From: Distichodus sexfasciatus
Lineage: Eukaryota > Chordata > Actinopteri > Characiformes > Distichodontidae
Assembly (NCBI GenBank): GCA_032718565.1
Contig: JAVGVS010000410.1
Location: forward strand, 241,001 to 305,000
Length of the DNA: 64,000 nucleotides
Direction of reading: 5' to 3'
The notes under the pieces were generated by a model. It made no database searches. It had not been told where the DNA came from and saw nothing but the letters and a program-made list of their open reading frames with translations. The position numbers and the translations under genes are program-made. Below, piece after piece: positions 1 to 11,450 of this stretch. The first letter of the stretch is position 1, and each line of letters opens with the position of its first letter.

Positions 1-2800
1 ATGCCATTTACCTTTTTCATTATGAGGGCTAATCTGCCAGGGGCCCACGAGAAGGCCCCGCACTGTGGAGTGGAGGTAAAGGTTACCTCTGAATAAAAAA
101 GGGAATTTACACAGCATTATCCACACAAAAACACCCCGTGACATTAGAGCGGAGAGACAACTTGCACCAGCGCTCAACGGAAGACAAACAGACCGACAGA
201 CAGACAGACAGACAGACAGATGGAATACAAACGAAGACGATCCTCACAAGTAACCAGAGTAGAGAATGACAGAAATAAAGGTGTTAATTAGAGCTTGCTT
301 AGTAAAGACATAAAAAGCTTTTTTTTTTTTACTTTTTTTTAATTGAATGTCTTAATGATTTGATTTCAGACCCTCTCTTTAAAATTTATGCATAAGAGGA
401 GGACAAATTTCTTGGGACAATGAGGGGAGGAAAAACCCACGAGGCAAAGCTGAAATGAGCCTTTTCTCAACGGGAAAAAAGGGTGTTTCCTGTGACTGGA
501 GAAAGAGTGGAGGGGGAGCAAAAAAAAAATAAAAGCTTGCCTTCTCTTTATTCGACACAAATTGTCTGTGCACTCCTAAGAAAATGCAATGTCCTGCCAA
601 GCTGACCACATATTTACTGTTTACTGCTGGCTGTTGCACATGTGGTTTTTGCATACGCTCTCTTCCCCCAGCTAAATCATCTGTGGTCCCTGGGTTTTCT
701 TCAGACACACACCGCTGCAGCACTGCCGTGGCAGCTTCAATTTTTTACGCAACGAAAAGACATTTGTATAAAATAATAATGACCGTTTCAGACATTTATA
801 TTTATGTCTCCGTTTTGTTTCCTTATAACTGCCACTCTCCCTTACGTCCATTTTCCTCACGTTACACATTCACCTCTTCTCTCTCTACAATCTTCTTTCC
901 TTACATTTTTCTTTGATTCATTCAAGTGCCTTTTTATAAAGACGGATCGAGGCGTCGCCCCGCCGTTTGTTCCGTCGCTACTAAAACCGGCACTAGTCCA
1001 AGTCTCAGTGCAGGCTTGATAACTACCCGTGCACCTCTGGAGTGTGTCTCAGGAGAGCTGGCAGGTCTTTTTTTTTCATGTGAGGAGGCTGGAGTGGCGT
1101 AAAGAGGTTGACGAGGCTGGCGCGCGCCGCTCTTCCGTCGGCCCTCTGAAGCCTGCAGCTGTTTGGAGTCGTAATGAACTGCCAACTACAATCGGCGGCT
1201 GCAGCGCCGTGGCACCTTGGCGCTTTCAGCCTCCCTTACAGCGGGGACGGCCCTCAGAAGCCACGCAGACTGGGACTGATTAGGAATTACACGCCGAGGG
1301 AGGGCCTAACTGCTCCGCTAATAAACCATTGGGCCGGATATTTTAAGACGGAGGGAGAAAAAAAAAAGATGGTAATGACAGCTATACCAATTCGAGCAGC
1401 TAAACATTTTTATTTTAATGTTTTCAGTCATAAATATAAATTTTATAAGTGGGAATCTAGACGTGCAATTACAGAAAACAGTTCTGTTGTTGGATTATGT
1501 TTGGACCTTTTTTGGAAAAATGGAAAAGATTAGGAGGCAAAAACATTTTGTCTTTATAACTGTTAACAACCGTCTACCATTTCAGTTTATCTAATTTTAT
1601 TTTGCACGAAGAGTGAGTCGACTCCTGTGTACCGCAGAGTAGCATTGCAAAGAGAGATTTTCCACACGCTCCCATTAATTGCCCCGGACTTCTCCAGTTT
1701 AGCCGACGAACTCCGGCGCTTCGACAGCGTGAAGAACAAAGCCTGCTGCCATGTGTTTTGCCTAAGGGGGTGAAGCGTTTACTACCAGTGAGAATGTGCG
1801 TGAAAATGTCAGACAATGACCGAGCAAGTCGGCTGGTTGCAGTATAATTTTTTCACGACAGACCAGAGAGGGGGACCACGTTCCAAAAGTCGAAGGATGT
1901 TATGCAGGAAATTCCCATACTGTGTTCTCCACAAAAAAAAGACCATGGGAAAGAGGTCAGTGTGTTTGAGGGTCTTTGGACAGTAAGGTCCCACACTCGA
2001 GTTCTATGTATCTGCTGGCCAGCTCGCAAGAATCAAAGTGTGAAAGGCCTCCACAAATTGCCCTGCGGCCACCCAACGAATTGCCTGGTGGTGCTTGCGG
2101 CTCGAGGCTCTTTTTTATATCGCCCTGCAGTACGAGCGCTTCCCAAGCCAGAGCTTTTGTGCGCGGAGATCCCAGCGTAGCGCGGGGCACCCGGTGGCTC
2201 TGTAATTAAAAACCCCATCCATAAGGCCGTCACAGGCGAGGGGCGGCTCCGGGGTGGGATCCTCCACGCGCTCGGGGCCCACACGGCCGACTCGCAGCGT
2301 TCCCCTGGGAGACGAGATTTCGCTCTCATGCCGAGCGCCGGGCAGGGCGTGGGCTGCTGGTGAAGCTGAAGCTGCTGCTGCTGCTCCTGCTAACCAGCAG
2401 GGTTAAACAGAAGCAGATGCCCCTGCAGACATGTGGGTGTGTGTTTCAGGCGTAGGAGCCTAAATAAGTGTTCATGTCTCCTCGCTGCTCCAGTGCTCCG
2501 CCACGCCAACCCCAACCCCAACCCCGACCCAACCGCTCGAGACCGTGAGTAACGGGGGAAAAAATGCTTCAAATTGACCCCAAGCCAGAGCAGATAAAAC
2601 AAAATAACAATAAAGCGCTGGTGAGGCAGGAGTGTTTACATAAGCATGATTTCCCGTCTCTACGTTTTTATGAAGCGTCTTCTCGTGAGTGGTTAGAACG
2701 AATTCAGCACAAAGGATCAAATAAGGAAAGAAGAGTTATTTCTCTGAGTCTTCTGAGACATGCCATAATTAAAATGATCAACGCTACTAACTTAAATCCT
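1..2800. other. non-coding flank, no gene seen
   Basis: Mostly unique sequence. It holds a short (CAGA)n tract at about 192-222 and a C-rich (CCCCAA)-like run at about 2506-2530. Open frames are short, unrelated to known families by eye and lack coding character. Confidence 0.6.
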
Positions 2801-2804
2801 TTTT

Positions 2805-3300
2805 TCAGTAGCTTAGTGAAGTAGTGAAGCTACTTTTAAAACAATGTAGCTTTTCTAGCAACTATTTTTTATTGTCAAAAAGTGTGTAAACCGTGTCTGT
2901 TGCACTGCATCATAGCGTCCTCTCGACAGCTGTGAGATGGAGTCGGAGGATCTACGACTCCGAAATGCAAAAACAGACGGAACCGACAGAACTGCTGAGT
3001 CCTTTGCTGTCTTCAACCATTGTCTGAAGACCCACCACTTCAAGGAGTATCTAGAGGACTAATTACCCCTCATACTTATTGTTTACTTTGTTTTTTCCTT
3101 TAAAAAAAAACACTAACCACTAACTTTTGTTACTTTTTGTTACCTGTGCACTAACTTTGATTTTGTTTAAGTATGTAACTTAATTGGCAGTAACTCGGTC
3201 TTAATGACGGACTGAAGAACAGTCGTGGACTGCAAAGCAATGCTGTATGTCGTGCTGGATAATAGCGTCTGCTTAATGCCGTCAATGTAAATGTAAACGT
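2805..3300 (+). repeat. composite repeat: MITE end plus SINE-like tail
   Basis: It contains GAAGCTACTTTTAAAACAAT, the shared run GAGATGGAGTCGGAGGA (2934-2950, also at 35452-35468) and a tail GATAATAGCGTCTGCTTAAT...GTCAATGTAAATGTAAACG like the common teleost SINE/LINE tail GTCTGCTAAATGCC...AAATGTAAATG. Confidence 0.5.
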
Positions 3301-3424
3301 ACACATTTGAGTGGTAGTTTTGCAAGCCGAAAATCTAAAATTTTTATTCCAAAAACAAAAACATAATTTTGATTTGACATGACGTAGTTAAAACATACTG
3401 TAGATTTGATAGATATATACTAGA

Positions 3425-4026
3425 AATGGCCACTTTTTTATGTCCGATGCAACACTGATATTTTAAATTTGAATATCTGCTGATACCGATACAAATCTCT
3501 GAGTCTTTTTTAAACAGAAAATAATGCTTTAAAAATGTCTGAATACATAACAGAGATTATTCTGTTATGCTTAAGGAAATACTTTACTTGAATACTGTTT
3601 TCCTAAATAGAACAAAGTAATAATTACACACCCATATGTATATGCTAAATTATTTATTATTAAAATAACATCTCAAAAATGATTCGTTTAAACACAGTTC
3701 TTGCGAGCGAGAGCTGGTGTTGTTAGGGAAATTTAACAGTAAAATCACATGCTTTGTTTTTGAGGTTGTAGTGTGTTATGTTGCTTGTTCTGCTCATTGT
3801 CATATCAATATGTAGGAATTAGCGCAAATGTTGAAAGATAAACCAGCTTTACTGCAGCGTCGCTTCTGAAACATAACGATTTGTGCGTACGCACATACAC
3901 AAACATAGACAAAAGTTACAGATCGGCTCCATAGATCAGCCCAATGCCATCGATTCCTGGTCCAGCTATTTGAGTCGTTATCGGACCAATATCTTATCCA
4001 TTATTGAATCGGTGCCATCTTTAATA
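3425..4026 (+). repeat. repeat family A, copy 1
   Basis: It begins CACTTTTTTATGTCCGATGC and ends AATCGGTGCCATCTTTAATA. Similar blocks occur at 19842-20844 (plus) and 39668-40400 (minus). Shared landmarks are AATGCTTTAAAAATGTCTGA, TAATAATTACACACCC, GCGAGCGAGAGC and GATAAACCAGCTTTAC. No coding potential; a non-autonomous interspersed repeat. Confidence 0.75.
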
Positions 4027-4137
4027 TACTGTATACATACAGATATCACTATTAACGTCATATTTATACAGTATTTTATCAAATTATTCACTAAATCCAA
4101 TATATATTAAGTATTACTGAACTAAATACTATACTGC

Positions 4138-4245
4138 TACTATATTTAAACTGTAACTCGGTTGCAGCTCAGCTACTTTGAATCATTAGCAGCTTGTAGC
4201 TTGATATGCTACTGTTTAAGAGCTGCTTCCCCAACACTGCTCGCC
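4138..4245. repeat. hAT-like MITE fragment
   Basis: GCAGCTTGTAGCTTGATATG...GCTGCTTCCCCAACACTG is the right end of the same MITE family. A possible partner end near 2805-2870 (GAAGCTACTTTTAAAACAAT) suggests one element split by the family A insert between them. Confidence 0.5.
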
Positions 4246-7200
4246 AGTTGGGCTCTATTTGGCAGTACCGAGATGAGGCGAGGGCGATAAGCACCGAAGT
4301 GACAGAGAAAAGGTGTGGGACAGGAGGGGAAAAGAGGCTGCCTCTTGACGCCGGTGCCACGAAACATCGGGTGGCTGTCTGTTGCGATTCTGCCCTCGAG
4401 CCGTCAAGGGAGACTCCCCTCCATATGCCCGTTCAGAAGAGCCGGAGCTTGGCTGTGACAGACATATGGTCCACGTATTCTGCATTTCTCTCTCACTGAT
4501 TCTCGCTTGCATGGCCAAGGACGGCGTCTTTCTCGGCACCCGACACTTTTCTCATTAGTCCAGGCTGGGAAGCTGGACGGCGCATGTCAGGAGGCATGTA
4601 CTGAGAGCCACTCGATATGACAAGGCGAAAGCGAGGGCCGCAGGGTGACATATGGTGCTGATTACGAGTGAAATATGCAGGGTTTTCATCTCTGTAATCA
4701 GACAATTGCTGAGCCATGAATCCTCACTCCGCGAACGGCATCGGCAAAACAACGCAGAGGGTTCGGCTCGGACTCGCATCCATCACACAAAGCGCTTAAA
4801 TTGTGGATGAAGTGCTGAGCGGCTTTGATACTCCGCAAAGCCTTCTAATTCGAAGCGTTTCATCTACGTTAGGGAACAGAAGTAAGCTTAGTGAGACGTA
4901 ATCATGTTCATTCATTATAGTGCCGTCTTTTTTACGAGCTGTGAGGGTCTTCACACGGCGGAAAAAGGGATTGTGGTCTTTTAGTAAACCCTTATTTTAT
5001 ATCAATTACTAAAAGTCAAAAACTCAGAAAAAGCCAGAAACAACAACAGCATAAAGCAGTGATTATATTTATCCTATTATATTAGCAGCAATTATAACGC
5101 TGTAATAAGCCAGATTTGCCTGCATTGCATACAGATGCTGTGCATAGCTTGAATTTCTGGCAAACAAGCTTAGTGGAATTAATGACAGAAAAACATATTT
5201 CAATCCCGCCCATGGGAGATCTGTCAAACTGAGACGGATTGCAGCGTTGCGCTGACAGGATGGAGAATACATATATAAAAATATATTAAAAAGGAGGGGG
5301 AAAAAAATCTAAGTTTTATTACATATTAATGATTATGGAAATATCCTCACCCTCCCTCCACCGATGGCAGGCGAAAAAGGCAAAGCTCCAATTCCCATGC
5401 AGGGTTCAGAGTCTCCCTCCGAAACAAAACTTTGCGTGCCACGCTCTCGGGGAACATCTGGCTCCTCACGTAGGCACGTATTAGGGTGAAATTAAGTAGA
5501 AATGAATGGGATGCTACATGACAGGCTGCAGATGTTCCAGGCGGCGGTGTGAAAATCCACAAGCGAGGACCAGCATAATGAATTCGGTCCCCTTACAGCA
5601 GGGGTGCCATGCTGGGTTCGCAGGTAAAAAAAAAACAACAAATTAAATTGAACCAAACCTAACAGCGCTGCGCCGACACGCGTTAAACATTTGCGACTTT
5701 TATCTCCTGTACTAAATGGAGACTTTCAAAGGAGAATAATGTTTTCATTTGTTTGAGTGTGGAGGTTAATTGAGCATAAGACGTGGCGTTTAGTCACTTT
5801 TTGTTGCAATCACAGATGCTAAAACGAGTGTGGTGGAGGCCCTTCGCTGTTTATAGTTTGACATTAGCATCATGTTAACCCCAAAACCTTAAAGGGGCAT
5901 GAGACTTCCCGGTGTGGGTGAAGCTCGTCCCTTGCCACAACTCTGAACGCTGCTTTAAACTGGGTGTGGAGTGCAGCGGTTACACGAGGGACGGACGCAG
6001 ATAGACAGATGAGGGAAGAGTTCCAGCATAAGATGTTCATGTGACATCTTAAATGGAAACATAACGAAAACCAAATTTAGGCATCTATATATGCATCACT
6101 CTACAGTTCTGTGGCATTTGCCAGCTGTTGCCGTTCGATATCGAAGGGTAGCTGAAAATGAGCAGAAAAACACTGTTTTGCCTTGGACGTGTAAGTAACA
6201 AATACTATAATTAAAGTCATCAGTCAACGAACAAGATGTGTTAATGAAGACGAAAAAAAGTGTTTCACGTTCCTTTAAACTGCTAATTAAAAAGACAGAA
6301 GCAACCTCAGTTATTGTATATGAAATAATGAAAATCAACCCACCACTCATGTCCTCGCCACAGTGTCAGTACTGTAAACCGTGCTTTTTGGCATATTTAA
6401 ATCATCGCCCCTCTCGGTTCCCTGCCTTGTTAGGTTACATTTATTTGGCCCACCAAATAAGGTCTTGCACAATAATTAATTCAAGCTCGACCAATAAACC
6501 CAGACCTGTATTCTGAGAATGTTTTGCGAGTAGCCAGCCCCGGTCCGGGCATACTGCCATGCCTGTCCATACGCCCTGACCTGCCCTCGCACAGGTGACA
6601 ACAACAGCGGCTCCATCGTCTGAGCCTGAGATGCGGCTGCGCTGTTTTCCACGTCGGGGAGGTTTGCGTTTGGCTTCCAGCTAAATGACACGATCATGAC
6701 TTCATTGTTGAACGGCAGTCGGCTTAATTACAGCCTTGAGATCTATTATTTGCTTTTATTTTCCTAACGTGGCGGAGGGGGCCACCTCACCTCTAAATCA
6801 GCAGATCTCGCACCGCTCATTAATGTCAGCTCGCGGTACCTTCAGTGTTACGAGGGACCAGGCGGGGCCAAGGCTAATTTACAGGTTGGCACCAGCAGAA
6901 TGTTAAAGAAGCCCTTTTTTCCTCTCCGATGAGGAGGCTACGCAGCAATTGTGCTGCACCCAGCCTAGCTGCGCGACATGGGAAGTGTGGGTTAAACATA
7001 CAATGACGCAATTTTAAAGCTACCGGCCTGTATTCGCTGACCGCGTATACATAATGGCAGCAGTGTTTCTCGTGAAAAGGGGCTCTCAGAAACACTAGTA
7101 CTCTCTTAAGACTACATGTTAAACTGAAGTAGAATAATATATCGAGGGCCTGAACATTGAAGAAACAATGGCTGCTGTTTTAGGTCATGGAAATTCTGTC

Positions 7201-9235
7201 AAAAGACATCAAGGCTAGTGCTTAATGAAGCAAATGTTCCAGGTTTGTATTTTCGGGTGTCGTTTTTACCTTTTGAACACGTCTGTCAGTTAAAAGCACA
7301 CTTCAAAACACTGATTTCAACACTTAAACTCACAAAGATCTTTGATGGCTACTCCAAGCAGAATGTGACAAAGAAGAAAAAGCTAGAAAAGAAAAGCTGT
7401 GTACTAAATCGAGCCGTTCATGGTTATTCATGGTTATACAAGCAAAGGTAATGCTTAGTAAGATAACGGCACCAAAAATCAGGACTCTTGCATTTGCTGC
7501 AAACAAATGACTTGGAGCTGGCACACAACTTAATATGGCACGGCAATTCCAAATGCATCGCGTTTACAAAGCTGTGGTGTGGTCTGGCATCTGGTTGGGA
7601 AAATTTAAAAACTAATGTTACGAGGCCATAGTTCCAATAAAACGTAAATACAGCAATGGACTGCGCCTTAGCAACAGCTGGGAACGCAATCTCTCTACTA
7701 AGAGTGACCAGACTCAGAAAGTCATTAGGAGTTAGACTTATCCGTGCTATTATTTGAAAGCGGCAGAGAGGCAGCTATCTGAGGGAAAATCTTCACGTCT
7801 GGTAAAGTCGTAATGACGGAGGTAAAGTATTAAGTATATTGGTTTGCTGCTACCGTGAATACCGCTGCTATAGCAGAACTGGCTGAGTAGGCACTTTAAA
7901 TTAACTCATTCGCAAGCTTGCTTCATCATTTGGAGGCTGAAATAACAATCAAGCACTGCTTTCTACAAAAGAATAAATCTCAATAAATGTGCCTATTAAC
8001 CTTCTTCATTTCTTTCTCTCACTACAGACAGTGAAGCAAAAACCCTGAAACCCACATGCTGAGGACAGGTGAGTTATTTCACCCGCAGCACTTCACACAT
8101 TATAGTATCCATGAAGCACCCAATAAAACTTTTAGACTGTGGGTCTGTTTCGTAAATCGAGTCGCTGGAGCGGCATCGGTGCCGTACCTCCTCCAAGACG
8201 TGCATTTGTCCTCCCCCCAACTCCCGGACTAAGAAGCGTTTCTGCCCCTTTTCAATTCCTGTTTACTGGCCTTGTGCACTTTGGCTGCAACATCTGGCAG
8301 GGAGACTTAAGGTCACCTTATTTCACGCGTGCAACAGCTGGTGATACCATGATAAAGTAAATACACGACAGTCTGTATTTACACACCTCGGACTGCAAAA
8401 GACTTACTCCAGAAATTACGAGTGACTCAAAAATCCCTTTTTGACCCCCCAAGAGCGTTGCAAGTCTCATCCAGGCCTCACAGAAGGTAGACACACACAC
8501 AGGCGCAACACACCAGAGAGGGAGCATAAAGGAGACACTTAAAACACACTTCAGCCAGCATACTCATTCTTTCTGGGCTGGCACTTTCGGCAGGAAACTG
8601 ACAGTATTATGTGACGCTGTGGAATGCTCTGAAGGTTCAGACTGGCAAATCTGACTAACATCCATCTACAATGCCCCCTTTTGTTCAGCGTTTGCCCAAA
8701 TTATGTCTTTCGTCTGCACTTCATGCTGTTCTAGCAGTTCCTGAAGAGAAATATAGCATTCTAGTAGTGTAGAAGGAGCACACCAAGTTATTGTACAAGC
8801 AGGGAAAAAAAATCACCAAAGGTTTTTACATTGAGTTTGTTCTAACGAACTCAAACACAGATCACCGCGTGACACCAATAACTGCTAGATCAGTTGTACA
8901 AAGGCAGCACTGAAAACTATAATGTAATTTGAGTAGAGGTAATGTACTGTTGCAGAAATGTAAACGCTCCTTTGGGTAACTATTCATGAATAGTAAATTA
9001 CTCAGAGGGGTGCTTTGTGCTTTTTTTTTCTGGTCAGCCACATTGCTGCTACAGTTTCTTCACTTACTCATGGATCTAGAATCAGTGCCTCACCGAGCTG
9101 CAAAACTGATTGTGGATTTGAAATAACTGGTTGGGAGTATGTGGCAATGGCTGAAATGTAATTAGCATCATATGTGCAATGCAATGTTTTAAGAGATTAA
9201 AATAAAACTGTAATACAAGGACAAAACACACACAC
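4246..9235. other. non-coding gene desert
   Basis: No gene or clear repeat recognised. TAAT-rich unique segments (for example AGCTCATTAATGTCAGC near 6815) are the kind found in conserved developmental enhancers, but conservation cannot be judged here. Confidence 0.55.
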
Positions 9236-10774
9236 ACAAAAATGCTGTAAACAAAGAATGCTTTCAGAAATATGAATAATGATTGCTTATTTTTATTAAT
9301 TTACAAAATGCAAAGTGAGCGAACAAAAGAAAAATCGAAATCAAATCAATATTTGCTGTTACTACCTTTTGCCTTCAAACCAGCATCAATTCTTATAAGT
9401 AAACTTGCACAAAGTCAGGGATTTTGTAGGATTATAGTCAGGTGTATGATCAACCAATTATACCAAACAGGTGCTAATGATCATCAATGTCACACGTAGG
9501 TTGAAACACAGTCATTAACTGAAACAGAAACAGCTGTGTAGGAGGCTTAAAACTGGGTGAGGAACAGCCAAACTCTGCTCCCAAGGCGAGGTTGTGGAAG
9601 ACAGTTTCATGTCATGGCAAGATTGAGCACAGCAACAAGACACAAGGTAGTTATACTGCATCAGCAAGGTCTCTCCCAGACAAAGATTTCAAAGCAGACT
9701 GGGGTTTCAAGATGTGCTGTTCAAGCTCTTTTGAAGAGATGCACAAAAAGCTTGAGCAACGTTGAGGGATAAATGAGCGCAGTAGTCGGTCAAGGAAACT
9801 TAGTGCAAGATGAGAAACACATCAAGCTTATTACCGTAAAATCGGAAGATGTCCCTTCCCCGATGGCATCAGCTCGAACTGGCAGAAACCAGTGGGACCC
9901 AGATACACCCATCTACTGTCTGGAAGACTGGCTAGAAGTGGTCTTCATGGAAGAGTTGCAGCCAAAAAGCCATTCCTCCGACATGGAAACAAAGCCAAGC
10001 GACTCAAGTATGCATGAAAACATAGGAACTGGGGTGCATAAAAATGGCAGCAGGTGCTCTGGACTGATGAGTCAAAATTTGAAATATTTGGCTGTAGCGA
10101 GAAGGCAGTTTGTTAGGTGAAGGGCGGGCGTACAAATAATAAGGTCTGCAGGCAACAGTGAAGCATGGTGGAGTTCCTTGAGCGTTTGGGGCTGCATTTC
10201 TGCCAAATGGGTTGAAGATTTGGTCAGGATTAATGGTATTCTCAATGCTGAGAAATACAGGCAGATACTTATCCATCATGCAACACCATCAGGGCGTATG
10301 ATTATTTAAATTTATTCTGCAGCAGGACAACGACCCCCAAACATACAGCCAAGTCGTACCAGAACATCTTCAGCGTGAAGAAGAACAAAGTCCTGGAAGT
10401 GATGGGTATGGCCCACAGAACCCTGATCTCCAACATCTTGGTGTGTCTCTGGGGATTACATGTGTAAGAGAACAGAAGAGATGTGAGAAGCCTATATCCC
10501 TGAAGATCTGTGGTTAGTTCTCCAAGATGTCTGGAACAACCTGGCAGGTTCCTTCAGAAGCATGTGCAAAAGCTGTTACCTAGAAAAATTGATGCTGTGA
10601 GGAGGGAGCAAAAAGGCTGGTCACACCAATATTGATTAGTTGCATTCACTTTTTGTTCATTCACTTGCATTTGTTGATTGATGAAAATAAATAATTAACA
10701 CTTCCATTTTTGAAAGCATTCTTTGTTTACAGCATTTTTTCACACCTGCCTAAAACTTTTGCACAGTACTGTGT
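9236..10774 (+). mobile_element. decayed Tc1-like DNA transposon
   Basis: About 1.5 kb. An exact 26-base inverted repeat (9241-9266 versus 10711-10736; AATGCTGTAAACAAAGAATG at the left) flanks a broken Tc1-like transposase. The right end continues through CCTGCCTAAAACTTTTGCAC to CAGTACTGTG, a typical fish Tc1 terminus. The matching outermost part of the left end is lost, replaced by an ACACAC run, so the element cannot be mobile by itself. Inside, plus-strand frames with frameshifts match a transposase. Confidence 0.88.
9614..10450 (+). pseudogene. Tc1-like transposase pseudogene
   Basis: An ATG at 9614 begins MARLSTATRHKVVILHQQG, a Tc1 N-terminal helix-turn-helix, through VSRCAVQALLKR, and stops at about 9770. 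The rest is split among frames: conserved Tc1 phrases survive as DNA, such as GTGCTCTGGACTGATGAGTC (WTDES, with the second catalytic Asp), GGGGCTGCATTTC (WGC) and CAGCAGGACAACGACCCC (QQDNDP, third acidic block nearby). Several frameshifts and stops mean no functional enzyme. The intact length in this family is about 340 residues. Confidence 0.85.
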
Positions 10775-10782
10775 ATATATAA

Positions 10783-10785
<3 letters not shown>

Positions 10786-10813
<28 letters not shown>

Positions 10814-10815
10814 AA
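10786..10815. repeat. (AT)n microsatellite at Tc1 right end
   Basis: TATATA run beside the transposon terminus; Tc1 elements insert at TA. Confidence 0.85.
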
Positions 10816-10959
10816 TATAAATAAAAAGCGCTTGTACCAGGCATGTCCAAAAGCGTGTAAGTTATTTTGTTCCAAAATTCTGAGCACGCAGTGGAACGTT
10901 CGTGTGGAAAATCTCTTGTCATTAATCGCACAACCTGCCTAAAGTGCGAGCCTGCTGGG

Positions 10960-11450
10960 CTGTCCCGAGCCGTGTACTGCCGCACTTAATAGTATGGTAG
11001 GCAGGGGTGCAGCACCAAATTCTGGACCCTATAAACAAGCAGTTTCCATGGGCCCGCCCCACATAACAAAATAAAATTCAAGACCCCTCTCCCCCCTTGG
11101 GGCCCTGCTAAGTCAGTCCCACTTTTCACCTCACTACGACGCCCATGATGCTCTTATCATACTTTTCTATATGGTAATATGCATCTCAGGAAGCAAAGTT
11201 TGTAGCCATGACTCTCTCGCCCTATTTAGCAGTACTACATCTTGACCACCTTCATACTCATCTGGCTTCGGCACTGTGTTATGCATAATTCTGAGACCCA
11301 TGATGGAACTTGGCAAGCGAAACATCTTGTCTTTGTGCTCGCAACTCTACCTGCACTTGTGATCGACTCCGCCTTTCTCATTTATCAGCAGATATTATAG
11401 AGTATGAAAATATCGGATCTCGGCATTGGCCAATAATTCTCTTACCGCAC
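10960..11450 (+). repeat. repeat family B copy (hAT-like), decayed
   Basis: It shares TACTGCCGCACTTAATAGT and GATACTTTTC/CATACTTTTC-type landmarks in the same order with 50208-50778. The end ...GCATTGGCCAATAATTCTCTTACC matches the other copy's GCATCGGCTAATAATTCCCT. A short GC-rich insert at about 11006-11118 is absent from the other copy. Confidence 0.6.

Noticed and set aside
2506..2530. Interstitial telomere-like repeat
   Set aside because: CCCCAA-type units, too few, and not the vertebrate TTAGGG unit.
9773..10120. 115-residue open frame as a separate gene
   Set aside because: It is within the Tc1-like element, a frame-shifted piece of its transposase region.
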